Source: Dendrolimus kikuchii (Eukaryota > Arthropoda > Insecta > Lepidoptera > Lasiocampidae). Taken from it: DNA of 64,000 nucleotides. The stretch covers positions 7,707,763 through 7,771,762 of the forward strand of contig CM034397.1 in NCBI GenBank assembly GCA_019925095.2, read 5' to 3'. Of this stretch, positions 12,165 through 25,442 are shown one piece after another (position 1 is the first letter of the stretch; each line of letters begins with the position of its first letter). The position numbers and the translations under genes were made by a program. Below the pieces are notes generated by a model. The model searched no databases, had not been told where the DNA came from, and was given only the letters and a program-made list of their open reading frames with translations.

Positions 12165-15100
12165 ATGGCGTCTCATAACACGAGAAGTAAAACAAGGAAT
12201 TTTACAGAAGAGGCCACACAGGGTATGGAACCTTCTGAAACCATGGCAGTTACACCGACGCGTAATTTTACCCATGTGACCGACGGGGACCACACCCCGT
12301 TGGAACAACGTGATGACGCAACGGACCACGCCTTTTCATCCCAAGCGGCAGAAACTAACATAACGTTTTCACACGAAAACGTTGCTGCAATAATTTCATC
12401 GTTGCAGCGATCACAAACAGAAGCGCTAAAAGAACTTATGTCATCAATAACGCGCGCAAATGCATCGACTCCAATTCCGCAGGTGACCGCTGAAGGTACC
12501 CTAACAAGATGTAAGGCTACATTTTCCGGTAACCCAGATGAAAACGTGGAAGCATTCATAGAAGCCCTAGAAGCCTACAGTGAGTGCGCACAGGTGAATA
12601 ATAGTAACATGGTTCGAGGTATGTCTTACTTATTACACGGTCAGGCGGCGACATGGTGGCAAGGCATCAGAAGTAATATAAATTCCTGGTCACAGATAAA
12701 AGATAATTTGATTAATACATTTGGAGACCGCCGACCGCCGTACCGGATATACTTAGATATATTTAAAAACCCTCAACAGAATGAATCTACGGATATCTTC
12801 GTATCACGCATTCGTGCTTTATTGGCTAAATTACCTAATGGTGATCTAAATGAAAAAGTCATGCTGGACATGACGTATGGACTCCTAAGCTGCCGTATAA
12901 GAGAAAAACTCCGAAGAACAGATTTTCAAACATTCGCAGAGTTACTCTACCATGCGCGGAACGCCGAAGATGCAATTATGGAAAGCAAACGACAATATTT
13001 ACCACGCATGTTGCAAGTGTCCACTGTGCCTACGACGCGTGCACTGCACGTCCCGAGCGCCGCGCCAAACGCGCCAAACGTGATGTGCGAAATACCGTCG
13101 CAAACGAGTACCACGATGCCATTAAACTTGGGCCCCGCGCCGTACAGACCGCGCGCAGGCGGCGCGTTTACAACCCCACCGCCCCCCACGACACCGCAGC
13201 CCGTATCGGAGACCGCTGCTCCAAGGAGACAGCGCCCATTCTGCTCTTACTGCAGGCGTTTCGGACATACAAAAGAACAGTGTCGTAAGTGCCAAAATAA
13301 AGGTGAGTCTCAAACTTATAATAACTATGCAATCGCGTGTGATAATAGTGGAAAAAGTGATAGTTTTTATTGCGTCGAAACGAATCCACATTCGCGTAGT
13401 GTGTGTACCCCAAATGGGAACGAACATTCGTTAATGTTAAATAATATGAACACTAAAGTAGATATAATTGAGACAAATTCTAAGATTTGTGACAAAAAAA
13501 TCGGTGACGTCCAAATGGCAAATCAGGTTAACTCGGATTTTTATAAAAATCAAAATTATGTAATATGTAATTCTAATTTAGTGGAAAATATGAATGTTAC
13601 ATGTATGTATAGTAATAAATGCGGTAATGGCGAGGCTCGCCCTATTTTTAATATTAATATATTGGGATACAATGGCACCGCGATAATTGATACCGGAGCC
13701 AAACACTGTATAGCGGGACACACACTGTATGCTCTCCTTCTGCGCCTAGGACATCCGTCCCGTTCCTCAACAAGAGAAGTAAAACTTGCAGACGGAGTAA
13801 CGCGTACAATGAAAGTACTTACCACCTTCTTAGAGGTGCGATTAGAACATAAAATTATAGAAATTGCTTTTTTAATATTCCCAGACGCTACTAATAATGA
13901 AACATTGTTAGGGATAGACTTCCTTACCGCCGCAAAGGTCTGTGTAGATTTTCACACAAAAATTTGGTTTTTTAGTGATGTTAATAAATTGAAATATAAC
14001 CTTTCCTTTGAACCTATCACACGTAGTGTACCCTGTTCCTCTGTAGAGGTTCTTAGAGACGACGAAGGTAGTCATCTCAACCCAGCTGAGCGACAGGCAC
14101 TAGCTGATGTCCTCACCAGGAACGCAAGAGTCTTCAATGCAGGGGAAGGTCCGACACCATATGCGGAACACCACATCGATACAGGTGAGCACACTCCAAT
14201 TTCAGTACCTCCATATCGCCTTAACCCTTCAAAGAAGGAGAAGATGAAGGCAGAAATTGATAAAATGTTAAAGGACGACATCATCGAAGAATGTGAGTCA
14301 GCGTGGTCTTCCCCGGCCCTTTTGGTACCAAAGGCAAACGGAAGTATTCGTTTTTGCGTTGACTACCGCCGCTTGAACGCGATCACCAAATCGGACACCT
14401 ACCCGATGCCGCGGATCGATGAATTGTTGCAAAATACCAAGCGGAACTGTTACATGAGCTCCTTGGACTTGCGATCTTCTTATTGGCAGGTAATGGTTCG
14501 CGAAGCTGATAGGGACAAGACAGCGTTTGTATGCCCTCTCGGCACGTTCCGTTTTAAAAGGATGCCTTTTGGACTCAAAAACGCCCCGGCCACCTTTCAA
14601 CGCCTTATAGACCGTTTCCGCTCCTGCTCAAGTTTACAGGATACAATAGTACTTGCATATTTAGATGACATTTTGGTTATTTCTGAAGGTTACGAGCGCC
14701 ATCTACAAGATCTCGAGGCAGTTTTCAAGCGTTTAGCCGAGTTCAATCTCCACGTGAACAGGGAGAAATGTGCGTTTGCTAGAGAGAGTCTAAAATATCT
14801 TGGCCATGTTGTCAGCCAAGATGGAGTTTCCACCGACCCTGAAAAGGTGAGTGCTGTACTTGAGATGAAGGAACCAAGTACACTAAAACATTTAAAAACC
14901 TTCTTACAGACCTGCTCTTGGTTCAGAAAATTTATCCCAAATTTCTCCAAAGTTGCTGAACCCCTTACGCGATTAACTAGGAAGAACCAAATTTGGATTT
15001 GGGGTGCTGAGCAAACTCAAGCATTTAATGAATTGAAGCGATTATTAACCTCGGCTCCAATTCTTGTACAACCCGATTTTAACCAGCCTTTCACTCTGCG

Positions 15101-16967
15101 CACAGACGCAAGTAACTACGCCTTAGGTGCAGTTTTACTACAAGGCGACGGAAACCAAGAAAGGCCGATCGAATACGCCAGCCGGCTCCTTAACGCAGCA
15201 GAGCGAAATTACGGCACGGTGGAACGCGAGGCGCTCGCGGTGGTATGGGCAGTAGAACGGTTTCGTCCATATATAGACGGCCATCCTGTGGTTATCGGCA
15301 GTGACCATCAACCTCTGCGTTGGCTATTATCACTTAAATCTCCAGCAGGTAGGTTAGTAAGATGGGCTTTAAAAATCCAATCTTTCGACATCAAATTCCA
15401 ATATACCCCGGGAAAAGCGAACGTCGTGGCAGATACGCTAAGCAGACCCATATGTTCCGAGAATTCTCGCGCCGAGTGCGGTATCTGCTCAGTCATTTGT
15501 GATCTACCAACCAAGACACCAACTCAAATTCGCCAGGAACAAATTTCCGACCCGGAAGTGGAAAAGATAATAAAGGAAATAGAGGGTACCGAAGATGTTG
15601 CTGCTGAAAGATGGTTGAAAAGGGGATACCTCATGGACCAAGGCGTACTTTTCCGTTACAACCCAGATTCGGAGAGTGAATCCCCTCAGTTAGTCGTTCC
15701 TGCAGGCCAGATTGTGGATATTCTAAAGAAATTACATGATTCTCCAACAGCCGGCCATCCAGGCATTGATAGAACTTATCACAAAGTGGCACAACTGTAC
15801 TATTTTACAGGGATGCGGAGAATAATCACGGATTATGTCAAAGCCTGCATCCACTGTCAGCGTTACAAAGCCACCAACGCGAAACCACCAGGTTTACTTC
15901 AAACACCGGTGATGAATCAACGGAGTGAAGTACTAGCAATCGATTTATTTGGCCCGTTACCAGAAGGAGACCAGGGGGAGCGTTGGATCCTACTAGTTGA
16001 AGATACGGCCACTCGTTGGACGGAGCTATATGCTCTACAGGACGCAACAGCAGAAGCTTGTGCCCGTATCCTCATCGAAGAGTACTTTATGCGATTTGGG
16101 TTGCCCCGTAGAATAATTTCGGATAATGGGGTTCAATTTGTATCAGCAGTAATGCGCAAATGCATGTTAGTAATGGATATTAAACAAAACTTTGTCCCAC
16201 TTTACCATCCGGAGGCAAACCCAGCGGAACGTAAAAATCGCGATTTAAAAGCGATGTTAGCATATCTTGTAGAGAGCAACCATGCTTCTTGGCCGAAGAT
16301 GTTGCCGGTGATCCGCTTCGCCTTGAATAGCGCAAAATGCCGCACAACAGGCATGTCACCTGCTTACTTAACCTTTGGCAGAGAAATGAGGTCCCCCACA
16401 GAGGTTGTCCATGATATTCGTGCGGTGCTGGACAAAGATAACTTTGCCCCACAGATTACTCCGTATCTTAGGCAATTTCTGAACTCTTTAGCATCAATAC
16501 GGGAACGCGTGGAGGTCCAGCAAGACAAAGCTAAGACATATGCTGACGCTTCGCGACGACCCTCCGATAGCTTTCAGGTAGGTGATCTAGTATTAATGAA
16601 GTCCCACCTGTTGAGTAAAGGATCAAAAGACTTAACTGCAAAATTTTACCCTCGACGTGACGGACCCTACAAAATAGTACAAAAGGTAAGTCCGACCACC
16701 TTCGTTGTCGCAACCACTGCAAATAGCGTTTTAGGAAAATACCATGTGCAAGACCTTACCCGTTACCAAGGTAACAAACTCACCCCACCAAAACCTGTCA
16801 ATCCTAAGCGAAATCGAGGACGCCCGGCTAAGGCCGATGAAGATGATAGGATCCTATTCCAGGAACGAGGGCGTATTCCAGGACTAGAGGGGGAGCATAT
16901 TGTAACCCGTGCGGGCCGTTGTATAAAACGGCCAAATAGGTTCGTGGAACACGAGGGGGAAGGGTAA
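12165..16967 (+). CDS. gypsy gag-pol polyprotein, single frame
   Basis: The ATG at 12165 opens a 1,600-codon frame; the frame is open slightly upstream but without an ATG. Order of domains, with approximate residues: Gag capsid region; zinc knuckle CSYCRRFGHTKEQC (360); aspartic protease, Asp of IIDTGAKH (509); reverse transcriptase with YLDD (832); RNase H, TDASNYALGAVL (980); integrase with an HHCC finger (about 1197-1240), catalytic Asp 1260, Asp 1320 and Glu 1355; a GPY-like segment, RRDGPYKIV (about 1500). Gag and Pol are fused with no frameshift. The frame crosses the polypurine tract and ends about 70 bases inside the 3' LTR, so the last residues (VTRAGRCIKRPNRF...) are LTR-encoded. 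No stop or frame break is visible, so the element may be active. Product: cytoplasmic virus-like particle and reverse-transcription machinery. Confidence 0.93.
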   Translation: MASHNTRSKTRNFTEEATQGMEPSETMAVTPTRNFTHVTDGDHTPLEQRDDATDHAFSSQAAETNITFSHENVAAIISSLQRSQTEALKELMSSITRANASTPIPQVTAEGTLTRCKATFSGNPDENVEAFIEALEAYSECAQVNNSNMVRGMSYLLHGQAATWWQGIRSNINSWSQIKDNLINTFGDRRPPYRIYLDIFKNPQQNESTDIFVSRIRALLAKLPNGDLNEKVMLDMTYGLLSCRIREKLRRTDFQTFAELLYHARNAEDAIMESKRQYLPRMLQVSTVPTTRALHVPSAAPNAPNVMCEIPSQTSTTMPLNLGPAPYRPRAGGAFTTPPPPTTPQPVSETAAPRRQRPFCSYCRRFGHTKEQCRKCQNKGESQTYNNYAIACDNSGKSDSFYCVETNPHSRSVCTPNGNEHSLMLNNMNTKVDIIETNSKICDKKIGDVQMANQVNSDFYKNQNYVICNSNLVENMNVTCMYSNKCGNGEARPIFNINILGYNGTAIIDTGAKHCIAGHTLYALLLRLGHPSRSSTREVKLADGVTRTMKVLTTFLEVRLEHKIIEIAFLIFPDATNNETLLGIDFLTAAKVCVDFHTKIWFFSDVNKLKYNLSFEPITRSVPCSSVEVLRDDEGSHLNPAERQALADVLTRNARVFNAGEGPTPYAEHHIDTGEHTPISVPPYRLNPSKKEKMKAEIDKMLKDDIIEECESAWSSPALLVPKANGSIRFCVDYRRLNAITKSDTYPMPRIDELLQNTKRNCYMSSLDLRSSYWQVMVREADRDKTAFVCPLGTFRFKRMPFGLKNAPATFQRLIDRFRSCSSLQDTIVLAYLDDILVISEGYERHLQDLEAVFKRLAEFNLHVNREKCAFARESLKYLGHVVSQDGVSTDPEKVSAVLEMKEPSTLKHLKTFLQTCSWFRKFIPNFSKVAEPLTRLTRKNQIWIWGAEQTQAFNELKRLLTSAPILVQPDFNQPFTLRTDASNYALGAVLLQGDGNQERPIEYASRLLNAAERNYGTVEREALAVVWAVERFRPYIDGHPVVIGSDHQPLRWLLSLKSPAGRLVRWALKIQSFDIKFQYTPGKANVVADTLSRPICSENSRAECGICSVICDLPTKTPTQIRQEQISDPEVEKIIKEIEGTEDVAAERWLKRGYLMDQGVLFRYNPDSESESPQLVVPAGQIVDILKKLHDSPTAGHPGIDRTYHKVAQLYYFTGMRRIITDYVKACIHCQRYKATNAKPPGLLQTPVMNQRSEVLAIDLFGPLPEGDQGERWILLVEDTATRWTELYALQDATAEACARILIEEYFMRFGLPRRIISDNGVQFVSAVMRKCMLVMDIKQNFVPLYHPEANPAERKNRDLKAMLAYLVESNHASWPKMLPVIRFALNSAKCRTTGMSPAYLTFGREMRSPTEVVHDIRAVLDKDNFAPQITPYLRQFLNSLASIRERVEVQQDKAKTYADASRRPSDSFQVGDLVLMKSHLLSKGSKDLTAKFYPRRDGPYKIVQKVSPTTFVVATTANSVLGKYHVQDLTRYQGNKLTPPKPVNPKRNRGRPAKADEDDRILFQERGRIPGLEGEHIVTRAGRCIKRPNRFVEHEGEG
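16886..16897 (+). other. polypurine tract of the gypsy element
   Basis: AGAGGGGGAGCA immediately precedes the 3' LTR and would prime plus-strand DNA. It lies inside the open gag-pol frame. Confidence 0.75.
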
Positions 16968-17272
16968 AGAGGCACTCCGACGCAAAGCCGCTGCAGTCGA
17001 CACTCGTTAGTCCGCGTATAGCTCACGCAGTGGCGGGTCGCGTGCCTTACATATTTTCCGTACCCTTATTCCCACCACGTGTTTCGCGAGATATTACCGG
17101 AGGAGGTTTGCAGCCCCTCCGTGCATTTTACTAAAGTTTATGTACTATAATAATTCTTCCATTTGTTTTTCGTGTGAGTTGATAAAAAATGTTCTGTGTA
17201 CAACCAACGAAATAAACGTGTTCTTTTGTGACGTATAGTTTTCTTCTGTTGATATTAGTTACCCTGACAATA
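16898..17272 (+). repeat. 3' LTR of the gypsy element
   Basis: 375 bp, apparently identical to the 5' LTR. It contains the end of the gag-pol frame and is followed by the CTAT target duplication. Confidence 0.95.
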
Positions 17273-17293
17273 CTATGTAATATATAAAATTTC

Positions 17294-17328
<35 letters not shown>

Positions 17329-17535
17329 TTTATGTACTTATTATTAAAATGAAAGTAGTTTGTACTATATGTTACGTATACCACCATCGCAATTATCATC
17401 TCAATTCATTCCTGGGGTTGTCTGGAAGAGATCGCTTTTTAGCGATAAGACCGCCCTTTGTACATAACTAGATATAATTTTAGTCTAAGTTAATGTTTAT
17501 ATTGGTGTACAATAAAGAGCTATCTATCTACGTAT
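17273..17535 (+). mobile_element. CR1/Jockey-like LINE 3' UTR, part 2
   Basis: Continues the LINE cut at 11672. It contains a (TA)n run (17298-17327), then TGTCTGGAAGAGATCGCTTT and AGCGATAAGACCGCC, then TTGGTGTACAATAAAGAGC before a CTAT-rich tail. This phrase is a very common lepidopteran CR1-like 3' end. Confidence 0.75.
17298..17327. repeat. (AT)n microsatellite
   Basis: About fifteen AT dinucleotides within the LINE 3' UTR. Confidence 0.9.
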
Positions 17536-18225
17536 TTTTAAGAGTTGAATATTATTATTAGGGTTTTAATCCCAAAAATAATAATTTCTACATGAAACTA
17601 AAGTGTATGTGGGTGAAACTCGAGGAAAACCTGAGTAAATAATAAAACAAGACAATATTCGATATACTTTATTAATGTAATATATATTAGCAAACAAATT
17701 ATAATAGAATTTTTCAGAATCGCACACTACTTACCTGCGGCTGAAACGAACGGGGCCGATCGAAATGATCCCGACGTAGTTGTTTCGTCATGAAAATAAA
17801 AAAGTATAAAATTATTAGAACTAAAAATACCTCTCGATAAAGCAGCTGCCTGCCGTTGTATTATTCTCATCACATGGGGCTATGCAGATATATACCTACA
17901 TAATATGTAGTCTTCTTACATAAAATATATTAAAATACCCATACTTAGTTTGCCAGATTGATGTTTCAACAACAAAAAAATTGGCAATCTAAAGATAAAG
18001 TTAATCAGCTATATTTTTGAATTTGGCGTATTGAAATTAACGTATATTTTAAGGTTGACGTTATATGAACAAAATTTATAATTCATTTAAATATAACTAT
18101 ACATAATCATTCATTTAAATCCAAATATTGTATCTATACTATAATTAATCTGTAAATGATTAGTTTGTACATTGCGTTTAAAAATGTAAAAAAAAATCAG
18201 AAGGCCTAATTCGGACCAGCAGATT
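17536..18225. other. AT-rich stretch, nothing recognised
   Basis: No coding frame and no repeat I can name. Confidence 0.4.
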
Positions 18226-18777
18226 CCGAAAATACAATTTTGGTCTGTCTGTCTGTTAGAGTATCACTTGAAAACTACTGAAGGGATTTAAATGAAACTC
18301 AACAAAGAACTAGCTTATATATAACCCGAGTTAACACTTAAACCCAATTAATGATGTAGTTTCCATAAAATACACATTAGCTAAATAGATGGCGTTGCAA
18401 TCGCGTTTTTCATTTCACTAACAAATACGCTGTCTTAGGAGGTAATCAGGTTGCCGTCGACTCATCTGTACTAATAATATAAAGAAGATTTGTATTATAT
18501 TTTTGTATGTTTGTAACGAACAAACTCAAAAACTAAGGGACCGATTTCAAAAATTGTTCCACCATTAGATTGCTACATTATCCCAGATTAATATAGGCTA
18601 TACTTATTGATAGAAAATATTAGGAAACCCCAACTAAAACTTCAATAATGTAACCCAAGGTGTAGTGTTTGAGTGGGTCCTGTGATGGTTTAGATTCACA
18701 ATTAGTCCCGGTAGGTAGCGCTGGAATAGTGTTCTAGTTTTTTTTTTTCAGGGCAAGTCGTGTGCCGGAACCGCTAG
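18226..18777 (+). mobile_element. Helitron-like repeat remnants
   Basis: The part at 18466-18777 starts TCATCTGTACTAATAATATA and ends with a GGCA...TGCC hairpin (18752-18766) followed by GGAACCGCTAG before a T. That is a good match for a Helitron 3' end (hairpin, then CTAG). Upstream, 18226-18465 has the tell-tale GTCTGTCTGTTAGAG and 'TGAAACTCAACAAA' wording of a related diverged copy. Confidence 0.55.
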
Positions 18778-20410
18778 TCAGATATATTTTTCTGTACAGC
18801 AGTTTAGATATGGATTTACTTTCTTTGTTACTGTAGTGAATTGAACAAGAAACAGTAGTTTTAGGTTTAATCGTCGGGCGAGATAGACCTATGAGAAGAT
18901 AACGCCATCTATGCCGTGCTACCGAAATCGCTTACTAAAACTTGTAACTACGATGTAGTGAAGTTTATAAAGCGCAGTTAGTAAATCGAACAAAAATAAA
19001 CATTCAAACACTTCCATCAGTTCTACCTTCTAAATACAATTGCTCTCCCATTTTAAAACAGTTTCTTTGTAGTTTTAGTAAAATAATAAAGACAATAATA
19101 CCTACACCTGCAGTTTTAATATCAGGAACAGGTCGAATGCCGCTTCTTAACGACAAAATCTCGTAATTGCCTAAATAATTTAAGGCGCAATAATAAGTAC
19201 TTTGACACGTGGAATTATAATTTTCGATTAATTGAACTGTTGAGGTCACCCAACAATAACTCAATCAGGTTCACGCGAGACATTGAATACATCCATGGAA
19301 ACTGGAGAAATTAGACTTATTCAAACCATTTCTGTAAATTAACAGATAATTTTGTTTGAATAAAAAGTCTGGGGGCATATAACGGTCCCGTATATTACGA
19401 ATTAAATTTCAGGTCGAATCTGAAGATTGCATACATATAATACTATTATACAATTTTAAAAGAAGTATGTATGTACGTTATTTTAAGCAACCTGTACGGT
19501 CTGTATGTCAGACATATCTAGATATTATACGACCTATCTGGGAGAAGCCAGTTTCATGCTAAATATAAATAATAGATCTAATAATTGGTTCTACAAAAAA
19601 GATGTTTTCTTTTAGGGTTTCATAGCTACTGTCTAAAACGGAACCTGGACTAGACAGCCAATCAGCTTTCTACATATACAAATAATAAAATGCACACATA
19701 GTAATATAAATAGTTTTATCAACGCTTCTAAGGATCAAGGAATTGTAATAAAGACAATGTTTATAGAGACTAAGAAATAAACATAATAGATATGTTCTTT
19801 GAAAAAGAGAGATAAAAGAATTAAATAAATGTACCATACATTTCGATAATAAATAAAAAAGAAAATAAGACCTCTTTACCCTGAATGAAGACAGGGAGGA
19901 GATTAAAAAAACGAGACTAGAACACTACTGAATCTATGTAAAATTTAATAGAAATATGTATCCTATATGCCGCTACACTATGCTTTAGGGAAATCGAAAA
20001 GTCAACAATTAGGAATGGCCAACATACGAATTCTTTACGTACGTAAGAAAGTTAATTCATTTAAATGAACATAGTCATCAACATTTTATAAACTAAGACA
20101 ATGATTTGTTTCTAAATGGAATTGTACAAATTACCGAAAGTCATGAATCCACGAGCGCTTCCAAAGCAATTTTAGTTGCTGTTTAACTAGAAGCGATGCG
20201 ACAAATTCCCCAGGAACATCATTACTTCAATTATAGCTCCTATCCCAGTAGTAAAAAATGTGTCGTAATTTTTATTTATGAAGTGGAAAATCTAAGATTG
20301 AGATGATTTCAACATTCAGTGAGTAGTTGTTTATTTAAGACATTTTCGATTAAATAATTGTATGATTCTGTAGTGAAATTACAAAATCAGTAGATATTTA
20401 TCATCTTTAT
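18778..20410. other. AT-rich stretch, no gene recognised
   Basis: The minus frame at 19004-19264 is short and without motifs. Nothing else is supported. Confidence 0.4.
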
Positions 20411-20640
20411 GTGATGTTTGGCCATTTGTTACGACACGACACCTTCTTATGCACGTTAATCGAAGATACATTGGAAGCAAGGAGAGGGAAGGGAAGACCA
20501 AGGCGAGCATACATGGATCAAATGAAAGAAAAAGTGGGTGTCATGTCTTACATAGAAGTAAAACAACTGGCCCATAATAGAGAAGATTGGAGGAGGCTCC
20601 ACCGACAAGAGCATAGCTCTTAGATGATAGATAGATGTAA
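20411..20640 (+). pseudogene. LINE reverse-transcriptase C-terminal stub with GATA tail
   Basis: The plus frame reads MMFGHLLRHDTFLCTLIEDT, continues through RRGKGRPRRAYMDQMKEK and ends NREDWRRLHRQEHSS plus a stop. 'GHLLRHD...GKGRPRR..MDQMKEK...REDWRRLHRQ' is the usual end of a non-LTR reverse transcriptase. A short GATAGATAGAT follows the stop, which looks like a tandem-repeat retroposon tail. Only the last 70 codons are present, as expected for 5' truncation. Confidence 0.8.
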
Positions 20641-20886
20641 CCCGTCATAGTTCGTGTACTGACACGCACTTACCCAGTTTAATTTACTTCTGAAATGAGA
20701 GCTATCAAAAGTTTAAAAGCCTATGCAATGCCTTGACATGAAACGGAATGGGAGTTTTGGAGATTTTGCAGGAACTTAAGGTTTTTTTATTGTGCAGTCT
20801 TATTTTCAAAAAAGAATAGTCTTGAAAACGAACAGCAGTTGTAAGATAGTAGTGTCTGAGCAAGAATACCGAGACAAAAGACTTAC

Positions 20887-20995
20887 ATACATACATACAT
20901 ACATAACTTCACGCCAGTTCCCTCGCGGGGTAAGCACGAACAACAGAGTGCCATTTAGGCTTATTCTTACACACCTCACTTGCCTCTGAAACGAC
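20887..20995 (-). repeat. LINE 3' end fragment, family T
   Basis: Begins with (CATA)5 at 20884-20905, i.e. (TATG)n on the coding strand, followed by the family T body to CACCTCACTTGCCTCT. 5'-truncated copy. Confidence 0.85.
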
Positions 20996-20999
20996 TTCT

Positions 21000-22000
21000 G
21001 TTGTTTATTAGTGTTATTAAGTCTACAATTTGGTTAATCCTACAAACGGGGTTAGAAAGGTCTACCTTTCACCTAATATCTATTTGGTTTATTCTTAAAC
21101 ACTTAGTCCTGGCTAGATCTACAAACGATGCAGAGCCATAATAAAAAAAATGACTAATGGAACCTGTTCAAAAGCTATTCAGTTATTTTAAACACTGACC
21201 ATCTTTTTACAGTTAGACACACAGTTTCCGTTATGTTAATGACAGTAACTTAAATGATTATCATTTGTATGCGAAGCAAAGTTAGTTCCGAAAATTTATG
21301 ATAAAGTCAGAATCTATTTTTCTAAATAAAAATTGGCTGGCTTAAGGATGTGCACAAAAAACTATTCAGCAGCATTCTTATTTTCTCTAATTTTACTTTT
21401 TGTCAATAGTTTCAGCCAATATTTATACAACCAAAGATTTTAATTTTAGTACAAAATATGTACATATAAATCCTCCCAATCCACAAAAAGTAAAAACATA
21501 AATCTATGAGGGTTAACTAATTTTATGTTACAAAAAGCAAACACAGTATTGAGAAAATGTGTAGTACTTTTTATTTTATTTAATGGGTCTCCTAAACTTA
21601 TAGATCTTATTTAGGAGTTTCTACCAAGTCAAAAAAAAGAAAATTAAAAGGTATATTTACATATCTAAAGAAACAACCCTACATATTTCATATTTAAGTT
21701 TATTTTTACATACAATTATCCTAAAATCATAATAATACACCTACAAGTTTCCAGTAAACAGTTATTGAGAACTTAATACTGAGTTATCAGGAAATAGTGA
21801 TTCATATTTAGTAATGTCAATTTAACTGATCAAAATTATTTACCTAACAACTACTTTGAGGAATTCTTACAGATTTATCCTAAATTGTACTTATCGTAAA
21901 AAAATCATATTACATGGCTAAAACCTTAAAAGTATGTCACGACAAGTACCTAAGTACTACAATAAATAGAAGACCGTCTTACAATGAGTTCACATTTAAA
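21000..22000. other. AT-rich DNA; its 3' part is probably hnRNP 3' UTR
   Basis: No gene is seen. The transcript of the minus-strand hnRNP gene probably ends within about 21.6-22.0 kb; TTTATT (AATAAA on the minus strand) occurs near 21575 and 21702. Confidence 0.35.
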
Positions 22001-22167
22001 GTATTCTAATTTTAAAATTCTTCTAAAGATATATTTCTAATGGTTTCCTGACGTCGTCTCCTAGGTGGTCTCGCGTGTGGACCACATGCTGTGTAACTAG
22101 TGCTCCGGAGCGTACTGCCTACACTAGCTCGGTTAACTCTGCTTTACTAGTGTACTTAGCACGAAAC
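22000..22167 (-). other. probable 3' UTR terminal exon of the minus-strand hnRNP gene
   Basis: Reading leftward, the donor at 22447 (GTAAGTA) could join an acceptor TTTTTTCAATCTCTAG ending at 22168. The exon would begin GTTTCGTGCTAAG at 22167. The exon end is not determined; the next few hundred bases are AT-rich. Splice sites are inferred from consensus only. Confidence 0.45.
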
Positions 22168-22453
22168 CTAGAGATTGAAAAAACCTTTAATAAATCATTC
22201 ATAAATATACACTAACAATAGTAGCTACCTGCATAGCATTAACAGTATCTTACTAACATAGAAATAGAAAAACTGCCTTTAGCAACTAACTGTCAGCTAA
22301 CCAGACCTACACTTAATTAATGCTATGTAGTGCATAAGGGCCTCATTGAAAATCTAAACATATCACCCCTATTGATTGTGTGGGAATGCTCTTAAAGATT
22401 CAATGTATTTGTACTGTATGGTGGTTGTGTCATAAAGACATACTTACGTAAGT

Positions 22454-25238
<2,785 letters not shown>

Positions 25239-25442
25239 TTTGAAATCAATTCTTTCCTTTTCCAAATAGTTTAGATTCAGAATAGCTACTGAGTAAAATA
25301 GTTAAACAAGTTGTACAAAATACAGAATTTACAAGTGAACAACCTTTTAATTTAAGTTACTAAACGTCTCAAGACAACCACACACCTACGAAGCCACGTC
25401 AAAAAGAAAGAATTTTGATTTTCAATTCAATGAATAATATGT

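Larger units (their letters stand above)
11673..17272 (+). mobile_element. complete Ty3/gypsy-type LTR retrotransposon
   Basis: A 5,600-bp element flanked by a 4-bp CTAT target duplication (11669-11672 and 17273-17276). Its LTRs are both 375 bp (11673-12047, 16898-17272), start TATTGT and end ACAATA, and appear identical by eye, which implies a recent insertion. One open gag-pol frame lies between them and there is no env. It landed in the 3' UTR of a CR1-like LINE. Confidence 0.95.

Noticed and set aside
12173..17026. Many open frames opposite or out of phase with the gypsy gag-pol (for example minus 12559-12173, 13427-13122, 16452-16180)
   Set aside because: They overlap a clear polyprotein frame, have no motifs and are shadows of its codons.
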